NCBI RefSeq assembly: GCF_019655335.1
Contig: NZ_BPFD01000002.1
Location: 1 to 64,000 of the forward strand
Length of the DNA stretch: 64,000 nucleotides
Direction: 5' to 3'
Origin: Shewanella hafniensis
GTDB taxonomy: Bacteria; Pseudomonadota; Gammaproteobacteria; Enterobacterales; Shewanellaceae
The notes beneath the pieces were generated by a model that was given only the letters and a program-made list of their open reading frames with translations, searched no databases and was not told the origin of the DNA. Positions within the stretch are counted from its first letter, which is position 1. Each line of letters opens with the position of its first letter. The position numbers were made by a program, and so were the translations under genes. Shown here piece by piece: positions 1-8,428 of this stretch.

Positions 1-69
1 GTCTGGGTTAAAGGCTGCGACTTGGAAGACAGTTTTTGCCAAATCAATGCTGATGAGTTTATAGTTCAT
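1..69 (-). CDS. IS110-family transposase, N-terminal fragment cut by the window edge
   Basis: The minus strand reads 23 codons from an ATG at 69-67 to the window edge. They begin MNYKLISIDLAKTVFQVAAF. The IDLAKxxFQ pattern is the first DEDD (RuvC-like) strand of IS110/IS1111-family transposases, whose first acidic residue is the Asp of this motif (residue 9 here). These enzymes move circular intermediates, and their specificity is set by a structured non-coding RNA next to the gene. A GAGGTGA ribosome-binding site (84-76 region) lies just upstream of the ATG. The rest of the gene is outside the window, so it cannot be said whether the element is intact. The identification rests on a short motif, but the start codon, Shine-Dalgarno and motif all agree. 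Confidence 0.7.
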   Translation of the reverse strand, partial: MNYKLISIDLAKTVFQVAAFNPD

Positions 70-72
70 ATC

Positions 73-139
73 GGTCACCTCGAGTCAGATTTTGTGCACC
101 TAAATCATGGCACATTGCGATGCCGAGACCGAGGTGACC
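73..139. repeat. 10-bp inverted repeat flanking 47 bases, beside the IS110-type start
   Basis: GGTCACCTCG at 73-82 is the exact reverse complement of CGAGGTGACC at 130-139. The left arm overlaps the Shine-Dalgarno of the IS110-type transposase. It could be a sub-terminal inverted repeat of the element, a stem of its non-coding RNA, or a translational control hairpin. The sequence alone does not decide between these. Confidence 0.5.
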
Positions 140-147
140 ATCTCAGC

Positions 148-265
148 AGCCATATCTTTTTGTGCTTTATCCCCTCTTATACAAGAAGTAAGAAGCAAAT
201 AAGTGGGGACATATATGGTAAAACAAGTGGGGACAGCCATGTCTTTTGTGCTTTGTCCACTCTTC
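148..265. repeat. Imperfect direct repeats upstream of the Y1 transposase
   Basis: A unit of about 32 bp starting AGCCATATCTTTTTGTGC at 148 recurs at 235-265 as AGCCATGTCTTTTGTGC. Between and before these copies, the 11-mer AAGTGGGGACA occurs twice (201-211 and 225-235). The related inverted sequence TCCCCACT lies at 1359-1366, just past the transposase stop. GTGGGGA signals on both sides in opposite orientation look like the recognition ends of the REP-associated transposase that follows. Confidence 0.55.
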
Positions 266-310
266 TACTAGTCTTTAAATTATCTTCACCTTGTCTGTTT
301 GGAGCGAGTC

Positions 311-1348
311 ATGACCTCGGCCAGAAGAATGCTTATCGATGCCAATACAACGCCCTTCTATCATGTGATAAATCGCTGTGTCAGAAGGGCTTTTCTGTGC
401 GGTGAGGATAAACTCTCAGGCCGCAGTTATGAGCATAGACGTGGCTGGATTGTCGATAAAATCAAAGCATTATCTGCTATCTTTTGTATCGACATTTGCG
501 CCTATGCAGTGATGAACAACCATTACCATTTAGTACTTAAAATTGATGTTGAGGAAGCAAAAACCTTAAGCCCAAAAGAGGTTATCAGCCGCTGGTGCCA
601 AATCACTAAAGGCTATGCCATTGCCACTAAATATATGAATGGTGATGCCTTAATCGACGGTGAACGCATGTTACTCGATGTCTTAATTGCCGAGTGGCAA
701 GAGCGATTAAGCAGTATTTCTTGGTTTATGCGCTGCCTAAATGAAGAGATTGCCCGTAAAGCAAATCGAGAAGATGAGTGTAAAGGTGCCTTCTGGGAAG
801 GCCGTTTCAAATCCCAAGCTTTACTAGATGAGCAAGCCTTACTAGCCTGCATGATGTACGTGGATTTAAACCCTATTCGAGCAGGGATTGCCGACTCTTT
901 GCAATCCTCTGATTTTACATCAATTCAAGAACGTCTAAACGCACTTTCCCCTAACAGCGTCACACCACTGATAACCCAACCCCCTGTAGATAACTCTCAG
1001 CCAACACCACATAAATCCCTCGCAAAATTTGATGGTGCAACGCACCTTCATCGGCAAACGGGCATCCCCTTTCATTTTGCCGATTATCTGGAACTTATCG
1101 ATTGGACGGGTCGCGCGATTCGCCATGATAAAAAAGGCTTTATCGATAATCAGCGACCAAAGCTGCTCAATGAGTTAGGGATTGCATCCGTTGCATGGCT
1201 GCTTTCAGCCAAAGAGTTTCGCCGCCAGTACAGTGGCATCAGTGGTCGTTGGGATGCGATGTGTGCTTTTAAACTTCAGCAAGGTGGTAAATGGTGTAGG
1301 GGAAAATCGAGTAGCGAAGCTCTGCATCCAAATCAACCTTTAGGGTGA
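311..1348 (+). CDS. REP-associated tyrosine transposase (IS200-like Y1 family)
   Basis: The product is a single-strand DNA transposase/nickase of the Y1 HUH superfamily, in the class of REP-associated transposases (RAYTs). The HUH metal-binding motif is H71-Y72-H73 within MNNHYHLVL, and the catalytic tyrosine is probably Y183 in MMYVDLNPIRAG, a hallmark string of this family. The 345 residues make it a long form compared with the E. coli RAYT of about 165; the last 120 residues are not assigned. Start 311 is chosen because GGAG lies 6 bases upstream; the same frame also opens 12 bases earlier with TTG. Repeats containing GTGGGGA flank the gene on both sides in opposite orientation. It stands alone, has no partner gene, and appears intact. 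Confidence 0.85.
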   Translation: MTSARRMLIDANTTPFYHVINRCVRRAFLCGEDKLSGRSYEHRRGWIVDKIKALSAIFCIDICAYAVMNNHYHLVLKIDVEEAKTLSPKEVISRWCQITKGYAIATKYMNGDALIDGERMLLDVLIAEWQERLSSISWFMRCLNEEIARKANREDECKGAFWEGRFKSQALLDEQALLACMMYVDLNPIRAGIADSLQSSDFTSIQERLNALSPNSVTPLITQPPVDNSQPTPHKSLAKFDGATHLHRQTGIPFHFADYLELIDWTGRAIRHDKKGFIDNQRPKLLNELGIASVAWLLSAKEFRRQYSGISGRWDAMCAFKLQQGGKWCRGKSSSEALHPNQPLG

Positions 1349-1650
1349 ACGAGCCGTTTCCCCACTCTTTATCTGCGGTTAAATTTCGACACTAACATCC
1401 TTTGCGCTTGCCGCTTAATAGCCAAAAATCCACTCATGAGTGCCACTCTTTCAACTTAGCCATGCCCCAAAATCTCGCACGTTTCCGCTAAATCGGAGAA
1501 TTTACCGCGAGAAGAGTAAATTTAAAACCTTTATAAACAATAGATTAAATCGGAAGGTAAGCAGAAGGTATCTTTTCTTTGCGAAGAATAAAGTCATCAT
1601 CAGAAAAGCGCTTAGCGCAGATGACATTAGGTTCACGGAGAATGATAACG
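1349..1650. other. Intergenic, right flank of the transposase
   Basis: The stretch holds the inverted TCCCCACT signal (1359-1366) that mirrors the AAGTGGGGACA repeats left of the transposase. Beyond that it is AT-rich and shows no convincing coding frame. The promoter of the following diguanylate cyclase should lie here, but no clear -35/-10 pair stands out. Confidence 0.4.
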
Positions 1651-2679
1651 ATGACAAGCTCACCTAAACAGACTCGCTCACAACATCCATTATCACTTGT
1701 AGGTGAAGACAATGGCTTACAGTGCACTGCGCAGCAAGGCTTGGTCGAGCCCGCATTGCCGTTAACCTTCTTCGAGCATGCCTCGATTGAAACGATTCAG
1801 CAGTTTATTCAGCATCTAACCGAGCCTGTGATTATCGTCAATGCCCAAGGTTACATTTACTTTAGCAATAGCAAAGGTGCTGACTTACTGACATGCCCGC
1901 AGGCCAGTTTGAAGGGACAAGATTGGCGTAACTTTTTGACTGAGCACCATCAAGCTCGCTACGACAATCTGCTGAGCAATGATATTAAGCTAGGCAAAAA
2001 CTGCGGCATTCCAGTGCAGCACTGCGCCGAAGAAATCACCCTCATTACCGCCTCAGGCAAAGCAAAAGATGTCGAACTCTCCATTTCCTACATCCCCAGC
2101 CATGAACCTCTGTTCGTGATGATGATGCACGATTTAACGCAGCACAAAGCGGAGAATCAAAAGCTACGTAAATTGGCCGCCACAGACTCACTGACAGGGC
2201 TGGCGAACCGCCGATACTTCGACGAAATGCTGCATCACTATTGGGAAGAATGCACAGGTAAGCTGCGCCCTATCAGCGTGGTGATTATCGATGTGGATTA
2301 TTTCAAAGTGTTCAACGACCAATTCGGCCATATCCAAGGCGACGAATGCTTACGCAAGATTGCCAAAGTGATTGCTGACATAGTGCCGATAGACATTGGC
2401 CTGGCAGCGCGTTACGGCGGTGAAGAATTCGCGCTAATTCTACCAAGCCACAATGCCAAAATGGCACTAACGATTGCCCAAAAAGTGCAGCAAGGGATTA
2501 ATGACCTGCGCTTTACCGAGCAAGGGCTGCGCGACTATGTCTCTGTGAGCGCGAGCCAAGGGATTGCGAGTGAAATCAATGGCCAGTACCGTACCTCACT
2601 CGCCATGCTGTGCGCTGCCGATACCGCATTATACCGCGCCAAAGCCGATGGCCGTGACAGGATTAACGCGTCACTTTAA
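1651..2679 (+). CDS. PAS-domain diguanylate cyclase (GGDEF)
   Basis: The enzyme makes cyclic di-GMP from two GTP. Of 342 residues, about 45-165 form a PAS sensor domain (the region around [20 protein letters not shown]) and about 180-340 the GGDEF domain, with the opening motif [13 protein letters not shown] and the active-site loop GGEEF at 256-260. The inhibitory RxxD site, expected five residues before GGEEF, is absent (that segment is IDIG), so classical product inhibition is not predicted. There is no signal peptide or membrane segment, so it should be cytosolic. The start at 1651 has GGAG (1637-1640) ten bases upstream; the upstream in-frame ATGs at 1579 and 1642 are less well placed. 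It precedes the FAD-oxidase gene by 178 bp on the same strand, but co-transcription is not shown. Confidence 0.88.
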   Translation: MTSSPKQTRSQHPLSLVGEDNGLQCTAQQGLVEPALPLTFFEHASIETIQQFIQHLTEPVIIVNAQGYIYFSNSKGADLLTCPQASLKGQDWRNFLTEHHQARYDNLLSNDIKLGKNCGIPVQHCAEEITLITASGKAKDVELSISYIPSHEPLFVMMMHDLTQHKAENQKLRKLAATDSLTGLANRRYFDEMLHHYWEECTGKLRPISVVIIDVDYFKVFNDQFGHIQGDECLRKIAKVIADIVPIDIGLAARYGGEEFALILPSHNAKMALTIAQKVQQGINDLRFTEQGLRDYVSVSASQGIASEINGQYRTSLAMLCAADTALYRAKADGRDRINASL

Positions 2680-2857
2680 TCCCCATTTATTGGCGACTGA
2701 TTTACCCAAAACTGATTTATCCAAAACAACATAGTTACCCGCGGTTTAATTAGCAAAACTGAGTTAGCCATAATGGATTAACCACGGGATGAATGACCCC
2801 AGTCGCGCTTTAGCGCACTGAGGAAAACATAAAAAACACACGAAAGGACGCACGAAT

Positions 2858-5452
2858 ATGGACAAGCTTGAGGCATCAAGAAATATACGGGCAGTGATTG
2901 AAAAAAGCTTACCCGTGAGCACGTCACCCCTTGCCATATTCACTTACCAGTGTTGGGTAAAAACCAGTGCAGCTGGGCGTGTGTTCCATTATAAAACTGA
3001 TCGAGAAGATACCTATTTCGCGGTGGATATTAATTCACTGGGGCATATTGAATGCGTGATTAATACCACCTTACTGCGGGTAGAGGCAATATCAACCTTA
3101 GGTGGACTCAACGATGGCCAGTGGCACTTATTGACTATTTGCCACGAATACCATGAAATCAGTTGTTATGTGGATGGTGATATTACCCATACACAACTCA
3201 ATAATCTGTCACTGGTTGCCGACAATGAATTTTTAATTGAAAACGTGTCTTTACCGAATCACAGTGATACACATTTCAATGGCGAAATATTTGGTATCAC
3301 CTTGCTCAACCGATTATTAACCCGAACCGAAATCGTCGACTATTATCGTAATCCAGCGCAACAGAAATCAATTACCGAAAATAACCTTTACATTTATCAG
3401 CATCAAGATACGCATAATTTACGCGATGAAAACTTTATTCCACTCAAAAGACAAAAAGTATTACTGGTTATATTTAATGACACTGAACATCAATTTATAA
3501 AAAGTACTGCGGATAGCAACACCTATAATCAACAGCTGCCAAAGATTATTCCGCCCCACGAACGCCGAGCTTATATTATTGAGTGCGACTATAACACTTG
3601 GCCTAATTTTAATTATGTCGTTAATTACGTGGCGAGCAACCAAGCGGATATCACACTCAATATTGAAGTGTTTAAATCGCTGACGGCCTATCGCTCGAGC
3701 ATTGACGTGACCGTCGCAAATGAACTCGAACGGGATTGTTTGGTTATTCAATCGACCGAAGAAGAATTAAGTGCAGAAGTTCGTATTAGTGAAAACGTAG
3801 TGATCACCCAAGCCAAAAACTTTGTTAACTTTATCAATGAAGTTCGCGCACACATTCCGGCCGACAATATTATTACCAGTGGCCATTATTATAGTGAACA
3901 GCAATTCTCGGTCAGCACGGGTAAGCAAATGATTGCCTACCAACAGGCTTGCCAGCTGTTCAACCGCAGGTTACAAAAAAAACCTCTGGCGATCATCAAA
4001 TGCACTTCCACTGAAGAAGTCAAAATCGCCTATAAAGCGGCCATCGATTATAACTTGCCGATCAGCGTGCGCTCGGGTGGGAATGATCACGAAGGAGAAA
4101 GCACTGAGACCAATACCATAGTGTTGGATCTGCTGAAGATGAATAGCCTCACTTTAGATCCCATCACAGGTATTGCGGCCATTGGTCCAGGCAATCGCTT
4201 TATCGAACTCACCACAGCCCTTGCAAAAAAAGGCGTGATGATCCCCCATAGTACGAGCGGCAGCGTTGCCTTAGCGGGATTTATTATGGGAGGCGGCTCA
4301 GGACCTTGGACCCGCAAATACGGCATGTGCTGCGAATCCCTATTACAGGCAGAAATCGTCCTCGGTATTGGTGAAACTCAAGTCGTCTCGGTTGCCAATA
4401 AACCTGAGTTACTCTGGGCGCTCAAAGGTGGCGGCGGGTTAAGTTACGGCATAGTGACCCGCTTTTTTGTGCAGACCTTTCCACTACCGCCAAGCCTTAT
4501 CAAGTTTGAGTTAGAGTGGAATTGCTATGATAAACAAACCCATGAAATCATTGAGCACACCCCAACAAAAGACATTTTACAGCGCTGGGAAGCCATCATA
4601 AATGCCGACAGCACTGGCTGTTTGGTTGGCACTAATCTCAAGATAAATGCCAAAAATTTCCCCGCAGAACAACACAAAACGCCTGACATAGACACAGATT
4701 CGATTAAGCATAACTGCTTGATGTACGGCTTTTGGGAAGGCAATTCAGCCAGCCTCAACCACTTTATTCAAATACAATTTAATGAGTTTGACCTAGTGCC
4801 CGATGAAATTCGCATCGAGGGGATGGGCGGACTCACCAAAGCCTATGGTGAAAACTTAATGCCCAGTTGGGAAAGGGAATCTTTTCAACATCTGCAAGCT
4901 GACTTACAAGGCATAAGCCGCTCACCTAATCCAGCCGATGTGGATGAACCCGCGCCCCATAAAGTCACCTCACGCTTAGTCAATCAAACGGGGCTAAGGG
5001 ACGGTTATAAGCCACTGCTCGAAAGCTTAACTTCGCACTATGTGCTTGAAGGCAATCGCCAATTGGGGCTATTTACCTATGTAACCCTTGGCGCCATTAC
5101 GGGCGATTACTATCGCACTATGGGTGAAGAGCAAAAGCGCCGCAGCGCCTTCCCCTACAAGGACAGACAATACACGATTCAATATCAAACTTGGTGGAAT
5201 AACGCCCTGCAAGAGAAACAACAATTGCAGGATAGCCAAGTGTTTACTCGCATTAATCGTGCGCTCGATTGGATTGATGCCAGCCGAAATTATGACATCC
5301 CCAACACCTCAGGCGCTTTTATCAGCTTCAAAGATAAGGCCATCCCCACTGATGTGTACTTCGACCATAGCTACGCCGCGTTAAAACGAATTAAGGCGGC
5401 CTACAGCCAAGATAGCTTTAACCATTTCCGCTCACGTAAAAGCATTATTTAG
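2858..5452 (+). CDS. LamG-like plus FAD-linked oxidase (berberine-bridge type), atypical
   Basis: An 864-residue protein with three parts. Residues about 1-165 look like a concanavalin A/LamG jelly-roll (DGQWHLLTI, a following YVDG, then a FNGEI strand). About 190-320 is a beta-rich stretch I cannot assign. About 370-864 is a PCMH-type FAD-binding domain followed by a berberine-bridge C-terminus (YFDHSYAALKRIKAAYSQDS). Family enzymes oxidise alcohols, sugars or alkaloids with covalently bound FAD. Here the usual RSGGH becomes RSGGN (N409; a His sits two residues on) and the position of the second anchor Cys is S467, so bicovalent attachment seems lost. RKYG and GGGxG motifs are kept. No signal peptide is seen. 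Substrate unknown. The start at 2858 is preceded by a GAAAGGA Shine-Dalgarno (2840-2846), somewhat distant. Confidence 0.75.
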   Translation: MDKLEASRNIRAVIEKSLPVSTSPLAIFTYQCWVKTSAAGRVFHYKTDREDTYFAVDINSLGHIECVINTTLLRVEAISTLGGLNDGQWHLLTICHEYHEISCYVDGDITHTQLNNLSLVADNEFLIENVSLPNHSDTHFNGEIFGITLLNRLLTRTEIVDYYRNPAQQKSITENNLYIYQHQDTHNLRDENFIPLKRQKVLLVIFNDTEHQFIKSTADSNTYNQQLPKIIPPHERRAYIIECDYNTWPNFNYVVNYVASNQADITLNIEVFKSLTAYRSSIDVTVANELERDCLVIQSTEEELSAEVRISENVVITQAKNFVNFINEVRAHIPADNIITSGHYYSEQQFSVSTGKQMIAYQQACQLFNRRLQKKPLAIIKCTSTEEVKIAYKAAIDYNLPISVRSGGNDHEGESTETNTIVLDLLKMNSLTLDPITGIAAIGPGNRFIELTTALAKKGVMIPHSTSGSVALAGFIMGGGSGPWTRKYGMCCESLLQAEIVLGIGETQVVSVANKPELLWALKGGGGLSYGIVTRFFVQTFPLPPSLIKFELEWNCYDKQTHEIIEHTPTKDILQRWEAIINADSTGCLVGTNLKINAKNFPAEQHKTPDIDTDSIKHNCLMYGFWEGNSASLNHFIQIQFNEFDLVPDEIRIEGMGGLTKAYGENLMPSWERESFQHLQADLQGISRSPNPADVDEPAPHKVTSRLVNQTGLRDGYKPLLESLTSHYVLEGNRQLGLFTYVTLGAITGDYYRTMGEEQKRRSAFPYKDRQYTIQYQTWWNNALQEKQQLQDSQVFTRINRALDWIDASRNYDIPNTSGAFISFKDKAIPTDVYFDHSYAALKRIKAAYSQDSFNHFRSRKSII

Positions 5453-5487
5453 TTAATACACTGACATAGCCTAGGGTGAGTTTTTAG

Positions 5488-5637
5488 GGCAAAATCGACG
5501 CCGTCCACAGGACGGTGTCGGCTATTTTCGCCCATTATTTCTTTGCCGAGAAACTCACCCGCTTAAGCATGGCAAGCCTGGTCGTCGCGCTGATGGGCTT
5601 TATCAGTCAGCGCAAAGTGCGGGTTGCAAGCGAGTAA
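5488..5637 (+). pseudogene. Possible 3' remnant of an EamA (DMT) transporter gene
   Basis: A readable frame between stops, ending at TAA 5635-5637, gives AIFAHYFFAEKLTRLSMASL followed by a short hydrophobic run and a basic tail. This resembles the last two helices of EamA-type drug/metabolite exporters, where a (G)EKLT turn precedes the final membrane helix. No start codon or upstream part of the gene exists: 35 bp before it lies the stop codon of the FAD oxidase. The simplest reading is a transporter gene truncated when the block to its left arrived. The match is by eye over about 40 residues only. Confidence 0.4.
5496..5520 (+). terminator. Strong 11-bp hairpin after the FAD oxidase
   Basis: CGACGCCGTCC (5496-5506) pairs with GGACGGTGTCG (5510-5520) around the loop ACA, with one G-T pair. 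It lies 44 bp past the oxidase stop. The following bases (GCTATTTTCG) are only weakly T-rich, so it may be a poor terminator or an mRNA 3' end, and it overlaps the putative EamA remnant. Confidence 0.45.
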
Positions 5638-5811
5638 GCCACAAGGCTTCGCCGAGAAGGCTTTAGACAACAGAACTTTAACTAACAGAACTTTTACCAA
5701 CAGAAGCCAAGTAGCTGAAATAATATGAAGAAAATAGTGTAAGCTCGACAGAGGATTGATTGAACATCTCACTCAAGATATATGACTAAGACTTAGGATC
5801 AGGAGGTCAAA

Positions 5812-6336
5812 TTGAGAAAGCTACTGTTAGTCATTAGTATATTTTTGCTCAGCGGTTGTTTAGGCATGCCTAAACTGGTTCAACCCGTGAATGATTTTGA
5901 GCTAAATAAATACTTAGGTAAATGGTACGAAATTGCACGATTAGATCATTCATTCGAAAGAGGCTTAAGCCAAGTTAGCGCAGAATACAGCCTGAAAGAG
6001 GATGGTGGTGTTAGGGTAATTAACCGTGGATTTTCCGCGGCTAAAAACGAATGGAAAGAAGCCGAAGGTAAGGCCTATTTTGTCAATGGGGACTCAGAAG
6101 GCTATTTGAAAGTCTCCTTCTTTGGGCCATTTTATGGTTCGTATGTGGTCTTCGAATTAGATCATGAAAACTATCAATACGCTTTTATATCGGGGCCCGA
6201 CACGGGTTATTTGTGGCTACTGGCTAAAACCCCGACTGTGCCACCCGAGGTGTTGCAAAAGTTTGTTGAAATGTCTAAAGCACGCGGCTTTGATACCGAC
6301 AATTTGATTTATGTGCAGCAAGAGTCAGCGCCCTAA
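5812..6336 (+). CDS. blc: Outer-membrane lipoprotein lipocalin Blc
   Basis: A bacterial lipocalin of 174 residues that would bind lysophospholipids or fatty acids at the inner face of the outer membrane. A lipoprotein signal (basic start, hydrophobic run, LLSGC) puts the lipidated cysteine at residue 16. The lipocalin signature GKWYEIARLDHSFERGL follows at about 36-52, and the rest of the barrel ends with YLWLLAKTPTVPPE, as in E. coli Blc. The start is TTG: AGGAGG at 5801-5806 lies five bases before 5812 and no ATG is suitably placed. The gene is monocistronic, closed by a bidirectional terminator at 6409-6438 shared with the convergent ABC-F gene. Confidence 0.93.
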   Translation: MRKLLLVISIFLLSGCLGMPKLVQPVNDFELNKYLGKWYEIARLDHSFERGLSQVSAEYSLKEDGGVRVINRGFSAAKNEWKEAEGKAYFVNGDSEGYLKVSFFGPFYGSYVVFELDHENYQYAFISGPDTGYLWLLAKTPTVPPEVLQKFVEMSKARGFDTDNLIYVQQESAP

Positions 6337-6408
6337 CGAGTGCCGCCAATGCGCTAAAATCGAGTGCGCGAAAAGCTAATCGCTAGATAAAAGACAACCA
6401 ATGGATAC

Positions 6409-6438
6409 AAAAACGCCGCAATGAATCGCGGCGTTTTT
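6409..6438. terminator. Bidirectional rho-independent terminator (blc / ABC-F)
   Basis: AAAAACGCCGC (6409-6419), loop AATGAATC, GCGGCGTTTTT (6428-6438). The stem has A- and T-runs on both sides, so it can end transcription from either of the two convergent genes. Confidence 0.9.
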
Positions 6439-6449
6439 ATTGATGCTGC

Positions 6450-6512
6450 ATTTAGCTGCACTGTATTTAAATGCATGTATTTAAATGCATGTATTTACAC
6501 ATGCAGCTAAAT
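6450..6512. repeat. 11-bp inverted repeat enclosing 14-bp tandem repeats
   Basis: ATTTAGCTGCA (6450-6460) is the exact reverse complement of TGCAGCTAAAT (6502-6512). The 41-base interior holds two perfect copies of GTATTTAAATGCAT (6463-6476, 6477-6490) and the start of a third. It lies in the 3' region of the ABC-F gene, before the shared terminator. Function unknown. Confidence 0.75.
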
Positions 6513-6523
6513 AACAAATAGCG

Positions 6524-8116
6524 TTAGACTTCAATGCCTTTGCTGGCAAGGAACTCATCGTAAGTGCCTCTGAAGTCATTCACGCCTGTGTGAGTCACTT
6601 CAAGGATACGGTTTGCCAGCGACGATACGAATGCACGGTCATGACTCACGAAAATCAAGGTGCCTTCATACATTTCCAGCGCGTTGTTCAATGATTCGAT
6701 CGATTCCATATCCATGTGGTTGGTCGGTTCGTCGAGCACTAAAATATTGGCTTTTTGCATGATGAGCTTGCCGAATAACATACGGCCTTTCTCACCACCA
6801 GACAGCACTTTGACTGACTTTTTAATGTCGTCAGAGCCAAACAACATACGGCCTAAAATGCCACGTACCGATTGGTCGTCATCTTCTGGTTTGCGCCATT
6901 GGCTCATCCACTCGAACAAGGTCATATCGTTAGCGAAATCAGACTCATGATCCTGTGCATAGTAACCAATGTTGGCGTTTTCAGACCATTGGATAGTACC
7001 TGCATCCTGCGGGATATCGTGGATCAGGGTACGTAACAGGGTCGTTTTACCGATACCGTTTTCACCCAGTACCGCAATGCGCTCGCCCACTTCAACAATC
7101 AAGTCTAAGTCTTTAAATAGTGGCTTATCGTAACCTTTAGTTAGGTTTTCAATCACTAAAGCATTACGGAACAATTTCTTTTCTTGCTCGAAACGAATGA
7201 AGGGGTTCACACGGCTAGAGGCTTTGACTTCGTCTAACTTAATCTTGTCGATTTGACGGGCACGAGAGGTGGCTTGTTTCGCCTTAGACGCGTTAGCCGA
7301 GAAGCGTGCTACGAAGGTTTGCAGCTCAGAGATCTGGGCTTTTTTCTTCGCATTATCAGACAATAAACGCTCGCGAGCTTGAGTCGCCGCTTGCATATAT
7401 TCGTCGTAGTTACCTGGGTAAACGCGCAGTTCGCCGTAGTCTAAGTCAGCCATGTGCGTACAAACTGAGTTTAAGAAATATCTATCATGCGAAATAATAA
7501 CCATAGTACTGCTACGTTGGTTCAACATGTCTTGTAACCAACGGATAGTGTCGATGTCCAAGTTGTTGGTAGGTTCGTCGAGCAGCAGCACGTCTGGATC
7601 AGAGAACAGAGCTTGCGCAAGAAGCACACGCAGTTTTAAACCCGGGGCGATTTCAGACATCAAACCAAAATGGCTTTCAATACCGATACCTACACCTAAC
7701 AGTAATTCGCCAGCACGGGATTCGGCGGTATAACCGTCCATCTCAGCAAAATCCATTTCTAGGTTGGCAACGGCAATACCGTCTTCTTCACTCATTTCAG
7801 GCAAAGAATAAATACGGTCGCGTTCTTGTTTTACCTTCCACAGTTCGCGGTGGCCCATGATCACGGTATCGATCAGGTTGAATTCCTCATAACCGAACTG
7901 GTTCTGGCTTAGTTTACCCAGACGCTCATTCACATCTAACGAAACGTTACCGCTGCTAGGGTCTAGATCACCACACAGGATCTTCATGAAGGTCGATTTA
8001 CCACAGCCATTCGCGCCGATAAGACCGTAACGGTTACCACCGCCAAATTTAACTGAGATGTTTTCAAACAGTGGCTTAGCGCCGAACTGCATGGTGATAT
8101 TTGCTGTTGTGATCAA
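6524..8116 (-). CDS. ybiT: ABC-F family ATPase, YbiT type
   Basis: A soluble protein of 530 residues with two ABC ATPase domains and no membrane segment. ABC-F proteins act on the ribosome (E-site binding, translation factor or antibiotic protection). The first Walker A is GANGCGKST at 34-42 with a degenerate signature (APGLKLR); the second is GENGIGKTT at about 350-358 with signature LSGGEKGR. Both domains have LDEPTN Walker B extensions and end in SHDR switches. The basic helical linker between them (about 240-310) is typical. Length and the odd first signature match E. coli YbiT. It is a single gene, convergent with blc, with no partner genes, so a housekeeping role fits better than resistance. 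Confidence 0.9.
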   Translation of the reverse strand: MITTANITMQFGAKPLFENISVKFGGGNRYGLIGANGCGKSTFMKILCGDLDPSSGNVSLDVNERLGKLSQNQFGYEEFNLIDTVIMGHRELWKVKQERDRIYSLPEMSEEDGIAVANLEMDFAEMDGYTAESRAGELLLGVGIGIESHFGLMSEIAPGLKLRVLLAQALFSDPDVLLLDEPTNNLDIDTIRWLQDMLNQRSSTMVIISHDRYFLNSVCTHMADLDYGELRVYPGNYDEYMQAATQARERLLSDNAKKKAQISELQTFVARFSANASKAKQATSRARQIDKIKLDEVKASSRVNPFIRFEQEKKLFRNALVIENLTKGYDKPLFKDLDLIVEVGERIAVLGENGIGKTTLLRTLIHDIPQDAGTIQWSENANIGYYAQDHESDFANDMTLFEWMSQWRKPEDDDQSVRGILGRMLFGSDDIKKSVKVLSGGEKGRMLFGKLIMQKANILVLDEPTNHMDMESIESLNNALEMYEGTLIFVSHDRAFVSSLANRILEVTHTGVNDFRGTYDEFLASKGIEV

Positions 8117-8428
8117 AATGAACTTCCAAATCGAGTAATGTTGGCCGAGCCCGTTGGCGCCGCTTTAAATAAGCATAAACCAAATAACGCTATGCCGAAG
8201 GGGTAAAAATAAACGTGGCACTATAGCAGTTTGGGCTAAATTATCAACTAAAAAGGCGGCTAGAAAGCCAGAGGGAATGCCGAAATCGCCGCACTATGCC
8301 TGTATGAGAAGCGTAATTAATTTTACCTTATTGGCTTAGCTTTCAATGTATTCGAGCAGAATGACAATCGGATGACCCTTAGCGTCGCACTGCTTGCCAA
8401 CGCTAAGGGCTTATGTGAATAGTAAAGA
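8117..8428. other. Intergenic between copA 3' end and the ABC-F start
   Basis: It holds the upstream region of the ABC-F gene (minus strand). An inverted repeat CCCTTAGCGT (8376-8385) / ACGCTAAGGG (8400-8409) lies 20 bp past the copA stop; it lacks a T-run on the copA side, so it is at best a weak terminator. A minus-strand 24-codon stretch ending at a TAA near 8335 reads GKQCDAKGHPIVILLEYIES; it has no start codon and could be a gene remnant or chance. Confidence 0.4.

Noticed and set aside
22..405. Plus-strand 127-codon frame at the left edge
   Set aside because: It runs across the minus-strand IS110 start, the repeat region and the transposase start; composition is not coding-like.
2858..5452. 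Secreted polysaccharide oxidase
   Set aside because: The LamG-like domain hinted at it, but no signal peptide is visible at the N-terminus.
5563..5772. Minus-strand 69-residue frame with VKVLL repeats
   Set aside because: It is antisense to the possible EamA remnant, and the repeated residues come from a short imperfect 15-bp DNA repeat near 5668-5705. No ribosome-binding site.
8335..8409. Minus-strand 24-codon stretch after copA that reads like protein
   Set aside because: No start codon, bounded by stops, too short to assign; kept only as a note in the intergenic entry.
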